Below the pieces are notes generated by a model, which worked only from the letters and a program-made list of their open reading frames with translations, was not told the origin of the DNA and did no database searches. Below are positions 1 to 9,367 of a stretch of 64,000 nucleotides of DNA, piece by piece. A program made the position numbers and the translations under genes. Origin of the DNA: Marinobacter adhaerens HP15 (GTDB lineage: Bacteria; Pseudomonadota; Gammaproteobacteria; Pseudomonadales; Oleiphilaceae); contig NC_017506.1 in NCBI RefSeq assembly GCF_000166295.1, forward strand, positions 2,294,001-2,358,000, written 5' to 3'. Each line of letters opens with the position of its first letter. The stretch's first letter is position 1.

Positions 1-746
1 GCATCGTCAACTTCAATGCTCTCAGCAAGGGCACCCAGCGAAAGTGTGATGTAGGCAGCGTCTACACGCTCTGGCTGCTGAAACGCGCCCGAGTTTTCTT
101 CATAGAAGGCTTCAACGTCAGCATCAGAAACCGATACTGCGTCCGCCACTGAGCTGGCAGGAATATCCAGTACCCGGAAACTGCGTGTCTGGTTCTGAAT
201 CTGGAGCAGCTGTTCGGCATTCTCATCCGCCACCAGGCCACTCTGAACGATACCCGCACGGATCTGGTTCACCACATATTGCTTGCGCATGGCTTCCCGA
301 AACTCGCCCACGCCCATGCCCATATTACGGACTGTGGCCACAAAGCGGTCGCGATTGAACTGGCCATCCACCTGGAACTGCGGCATCTGGGTAATCAACG
401 CATCGATATCAGCATCATTGAGTTCCAGTCCCTGAGCGTTGGCATCCTGGATCAGGACCTGCTCCTGGATCAGGGAATCCAGAACGTCTGTGCGAATCTG
501 GTCTTCGTCAAGCATCGAGGGATCCGGGTTTTCCATTCTGGATAGCCGGCGCTGGCTCTCCATCTGGACCACGCGGAGAAACTCCCGCTCGGTAATATCC
601 TCGCCGTTGACGGTTGCCACCTCAGGCTCGCCGGAGAAGCCGCCGACAATGGCGTCCATCCCCCAGATGGATAGCGACACAATAAGAAGACCAATGATGA
701 CCTTGGCGATCGTGCCCTGGGCATTGTTCCGAATATCTTGAAGCAT
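1..746 (-). CDS. ppiD: Peptidyl-prolyl cis-trans isomerase D (PpiD), N-terminal part, cut by window edge
   Basis: About 248 N-terminal residues are present; the C-terminus lies outside the window. PpiD is an inner-membrane chaperone of the parvulin/SurA-like class that helps outer-membrane and secreted proteins fold after leaving the Sec translocon. The translation starts MLQDIRNNAQG, followed by a single membrane helix at about residues 15-33, then a periplasmic SurA-like N-domain rich in acidic helices; the parvulin domain would come later. It follows hupB in the same direction, matching the well-known lon-hupB-ppiD order. Two hairpins separate it from hupB, so it is probably read partly from hupB transcripts and partly from its own promoter. 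Identity is strong from both sequence style and context. Confidence 0.92.
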   Translation of the reverse strand, partial: MLQDIRNNAQGTIAKVIIGLLIVSLSIWGMDAIVGGFSGEPEVATVNGEDITEREFLRVVQMESQRRLSRMENPDPSMLDEDQIRTDVLDSLIQEQVLIQDANAQGLELNDADIDALITQMPQFQVDGQFNRDRFVATVRNMGMGVGEFREAMRKQYVVNQIRAGIVQSGLVADENAEQLLQIQNQTRSFRVLDIPASSVADAVSVSDADVEAFYEENSGAFQQPERVDAAYITLSLGALAESIEVDD

Positions 747-818
747 GTTTCTCCCGGATCCCTGTTCAAGGTAGTGCAGTTTTATTCGTTTCAGCGCGCG
801 GCGAAGGGCGGACCTAAC

Positions 819-851
819 GTAAAAAGGCGCACCCGGTGTGGAATGCGCCTT
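819..851 (-). terminator. Hairpin with T-tract between hupB and ppiD
   Basis: On the minus strand an 8-bp stem (AAGGCGCA paired with TGCGCCTT, positions 851-844 and 831-824) runs into TTTTT at 825-821. It looks like a rho-independent terminator or attenuator for hupB that leaves ppiD at a lower level. Confidence 0.6.
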
Positions 852-863
852 GAATTCTTCTTG

Positions 864-889
864 GGTGGCTTCCTGCGACAGAAGCCACC
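864..889 (-). other. Stem-loop directly after hupB
   Basis: A perfect 9-bp stem (GGTGGCTTC at 864-872 with GAAGCCACC at 881-889) with an 8-nt loop lies 13 nt after the hupB stop. It has no T-run, so it is more likely an mRNA 3'-end stabilising hairpin than a terminator. Confidence 0.5.
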
Positions 890-902
890 GGAGAAAGAAC
901 CG

Positions 903-1175
903 TTACTTAACGGCGTCTTTCAGGGCCTTGCCTGCTTTGAACCCAGGCACTTTGGAGGCCGGAATCTTGATCTCGGCACCAGTCTGCGGGTTACGACCGG
1001 TACGAGCAGCACGCTCTTTTACGGAGAAGGTACCAAAACCGATCAGAGTTACCTGATCGCCTTTTTTCAGGGCACCGGTGATTGAGTTGGTCATTGCGTC
1101 CAGAGCACGGCCAGCGGCGGCTTTGGAGATATCTGCGGACTCTGCAATTGCATCGATAAGTTCGGACTTGTTCAC
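903..1175 (-). CDS. hupB: DNA-binding protein HU-beta
   Basis: A 90-residue histone-like protein that bends and compacts DNA as a dimer. The product begins (M)[10 protein letters not shown] and carries the HU signature in the arm region ([21 protein letters not shown]), ending in the usual basic [11 protein letters not shown] tail. The start is a GTG at 1175; the frame stays open upstream to 1271, but HU family length and a GAAGGGG ribosome-binding site just upstream decide for the GTG. It lies between lon and ppiD as in most gammaproteobacteria. A strong promoter sits just past the lon stop codon (1369-1398), so hupB is expressed independently of lon. Confidence 0.97.
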   Translation of the reverse strand: MNKSELIDAIAESADISKAAAGRALDAMTNSITGALKKGDQVTLIGFGTFSVKERAARTGRNPQTGAEIKIPASKVPGFKAGKALKDAVK

Positions 1176-1368
1176 ACTAAACCCCTTCGATTTCAGGTTG
1201 AAGATGTTATAGGTTGGTTTGTTTTTTCTCGGACGTTCTCGACTATCGCATAAGCGGTCGGAGAATTCCATTCTTCACTTTTCTTATTCCTTTCGGCTTT
1301 ATACCGGCATTCGGAATAGGGACTGACTGCGCGGGAGCCCTTGGTATTGGCTGCTTCACGGCGAAACA

Positions 1369-1398
1369 GTTATACCAATGGGCTCTCAGGCATGTCAA
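1369..1398 (-). promoter_or_regulatory. Sigma-70 promoter of hupB
   Basis: TTGACA (1398-1393), 18-bp spacer and TATAAC (1374-1369) on the minus strand. It would start transcription near 1362 and give a leader of about 185 nt, which contains a hairpin whose outer stem pairs TATTCC (1285-1290) with GGAATA (1313-1318). It lies immediately downstream of the lon stop. Confidence 0.7.
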
Positions 1399-1413
1399 CA
1401 ACTCATCAAGGCT

Positions 1414-3831
1414 TTAATGTGTATTTATGCGCTCTGACGCGTCGCCTTCTTCGTCACGCGGCTTGCCAGAACCCGTTTCCGGAGATGAATCTTCAGCCCT
1501 GGGCTCGGGTGAATAGGCCAGTGCAATATCCAGCACTTCGTCGATCCACTTCACAGGACGAATCTCCAGCGACTCCTTGATGTTTTCAGGTATCTCCTTG
1601 AGATCCCTGACATTCTCATCCGGAATGATCACCGTCTTGATGCCACCCCGATGCGCTGCCAGAAGCTTTTCTTTCAACCCACCGATGGCAAGAACACGTC
1701 CACGCAGAGTGATTTCACCGGTCATTGCAACGTCGGCGCGAACCGGAATCTTGGTCAGAGAAGAAACCAGCGCTGTGCACATACCGATACCGGCACTGGG
1801 ACCATCTTTCGGTGTCGCGCCCTCCGGTACATGCACGTGCAGATCGTGCTTCTCGTGGAAATCATCGGCAATTCCAAGACCGGGTGCCCGGCTACGTACC
1901 ACTGTCAATGCCGTCTGGATGGACTCCTGCATGACATCACCCAGGGAACCCGTCTTCACGACCCGGCCCTTGCCAGGCGTGAGGGCGCACTCAATATGCA
2001 GCAGTTCGCCACCCACCTGGGTCCAAGCCAGACCGGTCACCTGACCAATCTCGTTCTTTTCCTCGGCGAGGCCGTACTTGAATTTTTTGACCCCCGAGTA
2101 ATCTTCGAGCATGTCCTGCGTGAGAGTGACAGAGACCTTCTCTCCGCTTTCCACATGGTCACGCACCACCTTGCGGCAGATCTTGGCAATCTCGCGCTCC
2201 AGGCCACGTACACCGGCTTCACGGGTGTAATAGCGGATCAGGTCGCGAAGGGTGTCCTCTGGCAACTTGAGCTCATCCTTGCGCAAGCCGTTGGCCTTGA
2301 TCTGCTTTGGCAACAGATAACGCAGCGCAATATTGACCTTCTCGTCCTCCGTGTAACCCGGGATACGGATGATTTCCATCCGGTCCAGCAGGGCGGGAGG
2401 AATGTCCATGGAGTTGGAGGTACACACGAACATCACATCGGAGAGATCGTAATCCACTTCGAGGTAGTGATCGTTGAAGGTGTGATTCTGTTCCGGGTCG
2501 AGGACCTCCAGCAGCGCTGAGGCCGGATCACCACGATGATCCATGCCCATCTTGTCAATTTCATCGAACAGGAACAGCGGATTCTTCACGCCCACCTTGG
2601 ACAGTTTCTGAAGAAGCTTACCGGGCAACGCACCAATGTAGGTTTTCCGGTGGCCGCGGATTTCAGCTTCATCACGCACGCCGCCGAGGGCCATCCGGGT
2701 GTACTTCCGGTTGGTCGCACGGGCAATGGACTGACCGAGCGAAGTCTTGCCCACACCGGGAGGACCAACCAGGCAGAGCACAGGACCCTTGACCTTCTTC
2801 ACACGGCTCTGAACCGCAAGGTATTCGAGAATACGCTTTTTGACTTCATCGAGGCCATAGTGGTCCCGATCGAGAATTTCACGGGCTTTTTCGATGTCGT
2901 GACGGACACGGCTGCGCTTCTTCCAGGGAATCGCCAGCATCCAGTCAATATAACCACGGACGACGGTCGCTTCCGCAGACATCGGAGACATCATCTTGAG
3001 CTTGTTCAGCTCCGTTTCAGTCTTTTTGCGGGCCTCTTCCGGCAATCCGGCTTCTTCCAGCTTCTGCTCAAGCTCTTCGAAGTCGTTGTTGCCTTCGCCC
3101 AGGTTACCCATCTCTTTCTGGATAGCCTTCATCTGTTCGTTCAGGTAGTACTCGCGCTGGCTGCGCTCCATCTGCTTTTTCACGCGGCCACGGATGCGCT
3201 TCTCAACCTCGATCAGGTCGATTTCGCCATCCAGCTTACCGAGCAGCAAGTCCACCCGCTTGCGGATATCCAGCGCTTCCAGCAGTTCCTGCTTTTCCGG
3301 AATACGCATTTCCAGGTGAGCAGCCATGGTGTCGGCCAGGCGTTCAAGCTCCTCAATACCGGTGAGAGCATTGGAGACCTCGGAAGGGACCTTTTTGGAG
3401 AGTTTCACGTACTTCTCGAACTCGTCCATCAGGGTCTTTATCAGGACCTCCTGCTCGCGCTCGGGCAGCCCTTCTTCATCCATCAGGACAGCGCCACCGG
3501 ACAGGTACTCACCCTCGGAGATATCGCTGATGGTGGCTCGGGCGTTGCCCTCTACCAACACCTTGACGGTGCCATCGGGCAGGCGAAGCATCTGCAGAAC
3601 CGTTGCCAGCGTGCCCATCTCGAACACATCCTTCGGACCCGGCTCATCAGTAGAGGCGTCTTTCTGGGCTACCAGGAGGATTTCCTTGCTTCCTTCCATC
3701 GCGGCTTCGAGAGCCTGAATGGATTTTTCTCGGCCCACAAACAGTGGGACCACCATGTGCGGAAACACCACTACGTCACGCAGCGGAAGCAGCGGGTACT
3801 CTTGCACGGCATCTTCGGGTATACGGGTCAT
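1414..3831 (-). CDS. lon: ATP-dependent protease Lon
   Basis: 805 residues, normal length for LonA. Lon is a cytoplasmic homohexameric AAA+ serine protease that degrades misfolded and specific regulatory proteins. Visible parts: N-terminal substrate-binding domain (about 10-200), coiled coil (about 205-285), Walker A GPPGVGKT at 356-363, Walker B LFLFDEID near 418-426, and the protease domain with catalytic Ser679 in [11 protein letters not shown] and Lys722 in GGLKEKLL, the same numbering as the E. coli enzyme. The C-terminal tail (about 775-805) is acidic and low in complexity. It lies 162 bp downstream of clpX with a terminator between, so it has its own promoter, possibly of heat-shock type. 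Confidence 0.98.
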   Translation of the reverse strand: MTRIPEDAVQEYPLLPLRDVVVFPHMVVPLFVGREKSIQALEAAMEGSKEILLVAQKDASTDEPGPKDVFEMGTLATVLQMLRLPDGTVKVLVEGNARATISDISEGEYLSGGAVLMDEEGLPEREQEVLIKTLMDEFEKYVKLSKKVPSEVSNALTGIEELERLADTMAAHLEMRIPEKQELLEALDIRKRVDLLLGKLDGEIDLIEVEKRIRGRVKKQMERSQREYYLNEQMKAIQKEMGNLGEGNNDFEELEQKLEEAGLPEEARKKTETELNKLKMMSPMSAEATVVRGYIDWMLAIPWKKRSRVRHDIEKAREILDRDHYGLDEVKKRILEYLAVQSRVKKVKGPVLCLVGPPGVGKTSLGQSIARATNRKYTRMALGGVRDEAEIRGHRKTYIGALPGKLLQKLSKVGVKNPLFLFDEIDKMGMDHRGDPASALLEVLDPEQNHTFNDHYLEVDYDLSDVMFVCTSNSMDIPPALLDRMEIIRIPGYTEDEKVNIALRYLLPKQIKANGLRKDELKLPEDTLRDLIRYYTREAGVRGLEREIAKICRKVVRDHVESGEKVSVTLTQDMLEDYSGVKKFKYGLAEEKNEIGQVTGLAWTQVGGELLHIECALTPGKGRVVKTGSLGDVMQESIQTALTVVRSRAPGLGIADDFHEKHDLHVHVPEGATPKDGPSAGIGMCTALVSSLTKIPVRADVAMTGEITLRGRVLAIGGLKEKLLAAHRGGIKTVIIPDENVRDLKEIPENIKESLEIRPVKWIDEVLDIALAYSPEPRAEDSSPETGSGKPRDEEGDASERINTH

Positions 3832-3872
3832 TGGGAATCCTCTGACGGTATTTCTTTCAGCATATCACCCTT

Positions 3873-3899
3873 CATTGGGGCGCCCGCAAAAATTGCAAT
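3873..3899 (-). promoter_or_regulatory. Possible heat-shock (sigma-32-like) promoter of lon
   Basis: Minus strand: a TTGCAA element (3898-3893) followed after 12 bp by CCCCAATG (3880-3873), about 42 bp upstream of the lon ATG. The -10-like part resembles the sigma-32 CCCCAT motif; the -35 part is weak. Call rests on motif and on the known heat-shock control of lon. Confidence 0.3.
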
Positions 3900-3931
3900 C
3901 TTTTTACTAAACGAAACAGGGCAGGAATATC

Positions 3932-3968
3932 GCAATACAAAAACGCGAAAAGGGGCGTTGCCGCCCCT
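3932..3968 (-). terminator. Terminator after clpX
   Basis: Stem AGGGGCG/CGCCCCT (3951-3957 with 3962-3968), four-base loop, then on the minus strand TTTTCGCGTTTTTG. Lies 26 bp past the clpX stop. Confidence 0.7.
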
Positions 3969-3993
3969 CTTCATTTCAACCGCTAGCCTAGAC

Positions 3994-5277
3994 TCAATCC
4001 TCGGGCACAGCCTTGGCGTGATCACTGCTGGCGTAAATCTTGAAGGGCTCGGAGTCCCCGCTGATCACGCTCTCATCGATCACCACTTTGGTCACGTCAT
4101 GCTCAGAGGGAATCTGGTACATGGTGTCCAGAAGCGTCGCTTCCATAATGGAACGCAGACCACGGGCGCCTGTCTTTCTCTCCATGGCCTTGCGGGCAAC
4201 AGCCCGAAGCGCATCTTCACGAAAATCAAGCTCGACCCCTTCCATATCAAACAGCTTCTGGTACTGCTTGGTCAGGGAGTTCTTGGGCTCGGTCAGAATC
4301 TGCACCAGCGCTTCTTCATCAAGTTCGTTTAGGGTTGCCACTACCGGCAAACGACCCACAAACTCCGGAATCAGGCCGTACTTCACGAGGTCCTCGGTCT
4401 CCACATCCTTGATAACGTCGCCGGTGTTCTTGGCATCGTCCTGGCTGGCAACCGAAGCAGAGAAACCGATGCTGTTCTTCTCGGTACGCTCGCGAATTAC
4501 CTTGTCCAATCCGGCAAAGGCGCCACCGCAGATAAACAGCATATTGCCGGTATCAACCTGCAGGAATTCCTGCTGCGGATGCTTGCGACCTCCCTGCGGC
4601 GGGACCGATGCAACGGTACCCTCGATCAGCTTCAACAGTGCCTGCTGAACACCCTCACCGGAAACATCCCGGGTAATGGAAGGGTTGTCAGACTTGCGGG
4701 AAATCTTGTCGATCTCGTCAATGTAGACTATGCCCCGCTGAGCCTTGTCGACATCGTAATCGCATTTCTGCAGCAGTTTCTGAATGATGTTCTCGACATC
4801 CTCACCAACGTAGCCGGCTTCAGTCAGCGTGGTGGCGTCGGCGATCGTGAAGGGCACGTTCAGCATCCGCGCCAGAGTCTCGGCCAGCAGAGTTTTACCA
4901 CTACCGGTTGGGCCAATCAGCAGAATGTTACTCTTGCCTAGCTCGACATCACCCTTGCCTTCGCCATAACGCAAACGCTTGTAGTGGTTGTAGACCGCCA
5001 CCGACAAGACGACCTTGGCCCGGTCTTGACCAATCACGTATTCATCAAGGGTATTGCGGATCTCGGCCGGTGTAGGAAGGCGATCGCTCGGCTCTTCCTG
5101 TGCATTCTCCTGGATTTCCTCCCGGATAATGTCATTGCACAGGTCGACACACTCGTCGCAGATGAACACCGAGGGCCCTGCAATGAGCTTTCGGACTTCA
5201 TGCTGGCTCTTTCCACAAAACGAGCAGTAGAGCAACTTGCCGTTATCGTCGCCCCTGCCGTTTCTTTCATCTGCCAT
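3994..5277 (-). CDS. clpX: ATP-dependent Clp protease, ATP-binding subunit ClpX
   Basis: 427 residues. ClpX is the hexameric AAA+ unfoldase that recognises tagged substrates and feeds them to ClpP. The N-terminal zinc-binding dimerisation domain has Cys18, Cys21, Cys40 and Cys43; Walker A GPTGSGKT lies at 122-129 and Walker B IVYIDEID around 183-190. The ClpP-contacting loop of the IGF type reads IGF in NSIGFSA. It lies 76 bp downstream of clpP in the same orientation and is very probably co-transcribed with it. The start ATG at 5277 gives [14 protein letters not shown], as in other ClpX proteins. Confidence 0.98.
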   Translation of the reverse strand: MADERNGRGDDNGKLLYCSFCGKSQHEVRKLIAGPSVFICDECVDLCNDIIREEIQENAQEEPSDRLPTPAEIRNTLDEYVIGQDRAKVVLSVAVYNHYKRLRYGEGKGDVELGKSNILLIGPTGSGKTLLAETLARMLNVPFTIADATTLTEAGYVGEDVENIIQKLLQKCDYDVDKAQRGIVYIDEIDKISRKSDNPSITRDVSGEGVQQALLKLIEGTVASVPPQGGRKHPQQEFLQVDTGNMLFICGGAFAGLDKVIRERTEKNSIGFSASVASQDDAKNTGDVIKDVETEDLVKYGLIPEFVGRLPVVATLNELDEEALVQILTEPKNSLTKQYQKLFDMEGVELDFREDALRAVARKAMERKTGARGLRSIMEATLLDTMYQIPSEHDVTKVVIDESVISGDSEPFKIYASSDHAKAVPED

Positions 5278-5353
5278 TGAAATACCTCTGATCTCGTTTT
5301 GCCGGCGTCACTGCCTGATACGCCGGCCAAGTATGATGCGATTACTTCCAGTA

Positions 5354-5989
5354 TTATTTATTCGGTACGCGCTTATCAAGTATTGAATCGATCAGCCCAT
5401 ACTCTTTCGCCTGAGCCGGATCCATGAAGTTGTCACGGTCCGTATCCTTGGCGATAGTCTCCAGATCCTGACCGGTGTGATGGGCCAGGATCGAATTCAG
5501 GGTATGACGAATCTTCAGGATTTCACGGGTGTGAATCTCGATATCCGTTGCCTGACCCTGATAGCCACCCAGCGGCTGGTGGATCATCACTCGGGAGTTC
5601 GGCAGACACGCCCGCTTCCCGGCAGCACCGCCCGCCAAAAGGAAGGCACCCATGCTGGCCGCCTGGCCAACACAAAGGGTGGCTACATCCGGCTTGATAA
5701 ACTGCATGGTGTCGTAGATAGACATACCTGCAGTTACCGAGCCGCCGGGGCTGTTGATATAGAGGTGAATATCCTTGTCCGGGTTTTCAGACTCGAGGAA
5801 CAGGAGCTGGGCCACAATCAGATTCGCCATGTGGTCCTCAACCGGACCCACCATGAAGATCACCCGCTCCTTGAGCAGACGGGAATAAATGTCGAACGAC
5901 CGCTCGCCGCGAGCTGTCTGCTCGATAACAATCGGTACCAGTCCGGAATTGGTAACCATTGCGGGACCATCAATTGGTTTCTGCGTCAT
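5354..5989 (-). CDS. clpP: ATP-dependent Clp protease proteolytic subunit ClpP
   Basis: 211 residues. ClpP forms the tetradecameric serine-protease chamber used by ClpX and ClpA. The catalytic triad is visible: Ser112 in QAASMGA, His137 in VMIHQPLGG, and Asp186 in DTDRDNFMD. The first dozen residues are a likely propeptide, as in other gammaproteobacteria. It lies between tig and clpX with all three in the same direction, the standard arrangement. A ribosome-binding site (AAGGAGTT) stands 8-9 nt upstream of the ATG. Confidence 0.98.
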   Translation of the reverse strand: MTQKPIDGPAMVTNSGLVPIVIEQTARGERSFDIYSRLLKERVIFMVGPVEDHMANLIVAQLLFLESENPDKDIHLYINSPGGSVTAGMSIYDTMQFIKPDVATLCVGQAASMGAFLLAGGAAGKRACLPNSRVMIHQPLGGYQGQATDIEIHTREILKIRHTLNSILAHHTGQDLETIAKDTDRDNFMDPAQAKEYGLIDSILDKRVPNK

Positions 5990-6086
5990 GATGCGCCTGA
6001 ACTCCTTATGGACAATGGGTCGTGGACTCGCGCCACGGCAGTTTCAATAAAGTTGCACCCCATACTTTGCCAGCAGCGGCCCCAGA

Positions 6087-6113
6087 TGAAAACAGCCGGG
6101 CATGCCGGCTGTT
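6087..6113 (-). terminator. Terminator after tig
   Basis: Stem of 9 bp (AACAGCCGG 6091-6099 with CCGGCTGTT 6105-6113), loop of 5, followed on the minus strand by TTTTCAT. Placed 51 bp past the tig stop and upstream of clpP; the short T-run suggests partial termination. Confidence 0.6.
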
Positions 6114-6163
6114 CTCAGGGGTCGGCCTTCGGGACCGGCTTTCTACTCCGATCCCGGGCAAAA

Positions 6164-7468
6164 TCAGCGCTGGGGCTGACCGGCCTGAACGGCCTCTTCA
6201 TATTTGACTTTCTTTTCTTTGACCTGGGCCTGCTCCAGCACGTGGTCAACAACTGCATCTTCCAGGACTGAAGACTCAATCTGAGACTTCTGCTCCGGGT
6301 TGCTGTTGAAGTGTGCAACCACTTCTTCTGGCTGTTCATACGTAGACGCGATCTCCTGGATCTTTTCGTCTACCTTGGCCGGGTCGGCTTTCAGGTCGTT
6401 TTTCTTGACCACTTCCTGGAACAGCAGGCCAGTCTTCACGCGGCGCTCAGCCTGCTCCTGGAAAATTTCCTTGGGCAGCTGCTGCGGATCAATCTGGCCG
6501 CCGAAACGCTGGACGGCGTCCTGACGGAGACGATCGATTTCCTGATCAACCAGGGCAGCCGGAATATCCAGCTCAGTGGTTTCCAGCAGACCGTCAACAA
6601 CGTCGTTCTTGACCTTGTTGGAAACCGCCTGCTTGAGCTCGCGCTCCATGTTCTTTTTGACTTCTTCGCGGAAAGTCGCTTCGTCTTCGGCATCAATACC
6701 GAACTTCTTGAAGAATTCGGTGTCGAGTTCCGGCAACTGCGGCTCTTCAACCTTGTGAATCTTGATCTCGAACTTGGCCGGCTTACCCGCCAGATCTTCG
6801 TTGTGGTAATCCTCCGGGAAGGTAACCTCAATTTCCATGTCTTCGCCGGCCTTACCACCAACGATGGCCTTCTCAAAGCCCGGAATCATCTGGCCGGAGC
6901 CCAGAGTCAGACGATGGCCTTCAGCGGCTCCGCCTTCGAATTCTTCACCGTCGATAAAACCTTTGAAGTCAATGGTCAGCACGTCCTTGTTTTTGGACTT
7001 GCGCTTGACTTCTTTCATGGTGGCCTGCTGACGACGCAGGTTGTCGATCATGTTGTCGACATCTTTGTCGGTGATCTCGGAAGTCAGCTTCTCGACTGAA
7101 ATCTTGCTGAGATCGCCCAGCTCGATTTCCGGCAGCACTTCGAAGATGGCGACAAATTCAAGGTCTTTGCCCTCTTCCATGGTCTTTGGCTCGAACTTCG
7201 GCCAACCTGCCGGGTTGATATCCTGTTCCTGCAGTGCCTTGATGTAGTTGTCGCGCATAACCTCGCCAACGATTTCCTGGCGGACGCTGTCACCGAAACG
7301 ACGCTTGACGACGCTCATGGGCACCTTACCCGGACGGAAACCGTTCAGGCGCACGGTACGCGCTGTTTCCTGCAGGCGTTTCTGGACCGCCTGGTCGATT
7401 TCCTGGGCGGGCACACCAATCGTCATTCGACGCTCGATGTTGGAGGTCGTTTCAACAGACACTTGCAT
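6164..7468 (-). CDS. tig: Trigger factor
   Basis: 434 residues. Trigger factor is the ribosome-bound chaperone and prolyl isomerase that first meets nascent chains. The N-terminal ribosome-docking signature reads GFRPGKVPMSVVKRRFG (about residues 44-60), the FKBP-like isomerase domain is in the middle (GQMIPGFEKAIVGGKAGE, about 190-207), and the C-terminal part is the helical cradle. It opens the tig-clpP-clpX-lon series and follows the tRNA operon in the same direction, the order found in Pseudomonas relatives. Confidence 0.98.
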   Translation of the reverse strand: MQVSVETTSNIERRMTIGVPAQEIDQAVQKRLQETARTVRLNGFRPGKVPMSVVKRRFGDSVRQEIVGEVMRDNYIKALQEQDINPAGWPKFEPKTMEEGKDLEFVAIFEVLPEIELGDLSKISVEKLTSEITDKDVDNMIDNLRRQQATMKEVKRKSKNKDVLTIDFKGFIDGEEFEGGAAEGHRLTLGSGQMIPGFEKAIVGGKAGEDMEIEVTFPEDYHNEDLAGKPAKFEIKIHKVEEPQLPELDTEFFKKFGIDAEDEATFREEVKKNMERELKQAVSNKVKNDVVDGLLETTELDIPAALVDQEIDRLRQDAVQRFGGQIDPQQLPKEIFQEQAERRVKTGLLFQEVVKKNDLKADPAKVDEKIQEIASTYEQPEEVVAHFNSNPEQKSQIESSVLEDAVVDHVLEQAQVKEKKVKYEEAVQAGQPQR

Positions 7469-7690
7469 GGAAGATCCTCAAATTACAGGTTCGGTATGTG
7501 AATGAAATTAAACCTAAAAGTCCGGTCCAAGGGAGATTCCCGGAAAAGGACCGAAAATTAAAAGCCGGTAGTTTATCATGCTTTGCACCGCCGAGAGAAT
7601 CACCCTGCAATGCAGTTTGATGCTGCACAGTCACGGGACCGGCCGAATCTTGAAGACAGAGATGGGGACGAAAGAGAAAAAAGAAAGGGG

Positions 7691-7775
7691 TGGTGCGCGA
7701 GGAGAGACTCGAACTCTCACGGGTTGCCCCACTGGAACCTAAATCCAGCGCGTCTACCAGTTCCGCCACTCGCGC
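7691..7775 (-). tRNA. tRNA-Leu (anticodon UAG)
   Basis: 85 nt with a 7-bp acceptor stem (GCGCGAG/CTCGCGC), long variable arm as expected for leucine, anticodon loop TTTAGGT giving UAG, and an encoded CCA. Last of four tRNAs in the minus-strand cluster. Confidence 0.96.
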
Positions 7776-7854
7776 ACAACAGACTGAAGAATGCCCGATG
7801 GCAAGCCTGCCATCAATCTATTCAACAAACGCGGAATCTACTCTGAAAGAAAAG

Positions 7855-7931
7855 TGGGGTGGACGAAGGGGATCGAACCCTCGACCGCAGGAGTCACAAT
7901 CCTGAGCTCTACCAACTGAGCTACGTCCACC
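7855..7931 (-). tRNA. tRNA-His (anticodon GUG)
   Basis: Acceptor stem GTGGACG/CGTCCAC, anticodon loop TTGTGAC giving GUG, discriminator C73 and encoded CCA. The extra G at position -1 that histidyl-tRNA synthetase needs is encoded at 7931. Confidence 0.96.
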
Positions 7932-8005
7932 ACATCGGGACATGCCTTTACTTTTCAACTTTGCTGGTTACGGTCGCTCCGGCGCGGACCAAGCCAACGA
8001 CTTGA

Positions 8006-8082
8006 TGGCGCGCCCGGCAGGACTCGAACCTGCGACCACCCGCTTAGAAGGCGGGTGCTCTATCCAGCTGAGCTACGGGCGC
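8006..8082 (-). tRNA. tRNA-Arg (anticodon UCU)
   Basis: 77 nt, acceptor GCGCCCG/CGGGCGC, anticodon loop CTTCTAA giving UCU (reads AGA/AGG), encoded CCA. Confidence 0.96.
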
Positions 8083-8115
8083 TTAACCGTTCGCCCACCT
8101 GAACATTCAGAAATT

Positions 8116-8192
8116 TGGTCGGGGTAGAGAGATTCGAACTCCCGACATCCTGCTCCCAAAGCAGGCGCGCTACCAGACTGCGCTATACCCCG
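8116..8192 (-). tRNA. tRNA-Pro (anticodon UGG)
   Basis: 77 nt, acceptor CGGGGTA/TACCCCG, anticodon UGG, encoded CCA. First gene of the Pro-Arg-His-Leu operon, 34 nt downstream of the expected transcription start. Confidence 0.96.
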
Positions 8193-8232
8193 TCTGAACT
8201 GAACAACAAGTGCCTCAGCAAAGTTGGCGCGC

Positions 8233-8261
8233 ATATTACCGGCGCCGGAGGGTGCCGTCAA
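8233..8261 (-). promoter_or_regulatory. Promoter of the Pro-Arg-His-Leu tRNA operon
   Basis: TTGACG (8261-8256), 17-bp spacer and TAATAT (8238-8233) on the minus strand, followed by a G+C-only discriminator (GCGCGCC), the usual mark of stable-RNA promoters under stringent control. The same two hexamers with the same spacing stand in front of tRNA-Ala at 62855-62883. Confidence 0.78.
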
Positions 8262-8354
8262 CACGTATTTCCAAATTCCCTGAAACAACAGTCTCTTCAG
8301 TGACAAAGCGCCCTGACAAAAGTTCCGGCGCGCGCCGCCCAGACAACCGTCCAA

Positions 8355-8383
8355 TTGGAGTTCCGGCGGAAGCATGAGACAAT
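8355..8383 (+). promoter_or_regulatory. Possible promoter of folD
   Basis: TTGGAG (8355-8360), 17-bp spacer and GACAAT (8378-8383), about 44 bp before the folD ATG. Moderate match only. Confidence 0.4.
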
Positions 8384-8426
8384 GCCGACCCTTCAATTTA
8401 CCGATGCCCAACCGACAAGACGAGAC

Positions 8427-9284
8427 ATGACCGCCAAACTGATCAACGGAAAAGAGATTGCCGCCGAAGTAAGACAGCAAGTCGCCGCAGGGGTGGAAGC
8501 AAGAACCCAACAGGGGCTCAGGGCGCCCGGACTGGCCGTAGTCCTGGTCGGCAACGATCCCGCATCCCACGTTTACGTGGGCAATAAACGGAAGGCGTGC
8601 GACCAGGCGGGAATCCTCTCACTCTCATACGATCTGCCGGAAGACACTTCCCAGGAAGCGCTGGAAGCACTGATTGATGAGCTGAACGAGAACCCCACCG
8701 TGGACGGGATCCTGGTGCAACTCCCCCTGCCCTCGCATCTCGATGCAGATCCGATTCTGGTAAAAATCCGGCCAGATAAAGACGTTGATGGCTTCCATCC
8801 ATACAACATCGGTCGCCTGATGCAGCGTAAGCCCACCCTGCGCCCCTGCACACCGGCCGGCATCATTACCCTGCTCGACAGCATCGACACGCCCTACAAA
8901 GGCCAGCACGCCGTCATCGTTGGCGCCTCCAACATCGTCGGCCGCCCCATGAGCATGGAGCTGCTATTGAAGGGTGCCACGACAACCGTGTGTCACCGAT
9001 TCACGCCAGATCTGGAGAAGTTTGTTCGTGAGGCTGACATCCTGGTCGCAGCCGTCGGCAAGCCAGGCCTGATCAAGGGCGATTGGGTAAAACCGGGTGC
9101 AACCGTGATTGATGTGGGCATCAACCGGATGGACGACGGGAAACTGCATGGCGACGTTGATTTCGCAGCCGCTTCGGAGCGCGCAGCCTATATAACGCCG
9201 GTTCCCGGCGGCGTAGGGCCGATGACCATCGCCACCCTGCTGCAAAACACCCTCTATGCGGCTGATGTCTTGCACAGGGACTGA
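8427..9284 (+). CDS. folD: Bifunctional methylene-THF dehydrogenase / methenyl-THF cyclohydrolase FolD
   Basis: 285 residues. FolD interconverts 5,10-methylene- and 10-formyl-tetrahydrofolate using NADP, supplying one-carbon units for purines and formyl-Met. The substrate-site Lys lies in [11 protein letters not shown], the hallmark [12 protein letters not shown] and [15 protein letters not shown] segments follow, and the cofactor domain contains [11 protein letters not shown]; the end has [17 protein letters not shown]. The frame is open 24 codons further upstream (to 8355), but the family start ([12 protein letters not shown]) matches the ATG at 8427. Single gene, divergent from the tRNA operon and convergent with glcB across a bidirectional terminator. 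Confidence 0.97.
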   Translation: MTAKLINGKEIAAEVRQQVAAGVEARTQQGLRAPGLAVVLVGNDPASHVYVGNKRKACDQAGILSLSYDLPEDTSQEALEALIDELNENPTVDGILVQLPLPSHLDADPILVKIRPDKDVDGFHPYNIGRLMQRKPTLRPCTPAGIITLLDSIDTPYKGQHAVIVGASNIVGRPMSMELLLKGATTTVCHRFTPDLEKFVREADILVAAVGKPGLIKGDWVKPGATVIDVGINRMDDGKLHGDVDFAAASERAAYITPVPGGVGPMTIATLLQNTLYAADVLHRD

Positions 9285-9327
9285 GCCCGGAGTCAGGGTT
9301 CAGGCTCTGCCTGATCCGACGTGCCAC

Positions 9328-9355
9328 AAAAAACCCCGCCGAAGCGGGGTTTTTT
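9328..9355. terminator. Bidirectional terminator between folD and glcB
   Basis: Symmetric hairpin: A-run, CCCCGC, CGAA loop, GCGGGG, T-run. Serves folD on plus and glcB on minus. Confidence 0.9.
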
Positions 9356-9367
9356 ATTTCGCAGCTC

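Noticed and set aside
1176..1271. Upstream extension of the hupB frame from an ATG at 1271
   Set aside because: HU proteins are 90 residues; the GTG at 1175 has the ribosome-binding site and the conserved first residues.
2536..4332. 598-codon open frame on plus, opposite lon and clpX
   Set aside because: It is the antisense shadow of two highly conserved genes and has no family resemblance or ribosome-binding site.
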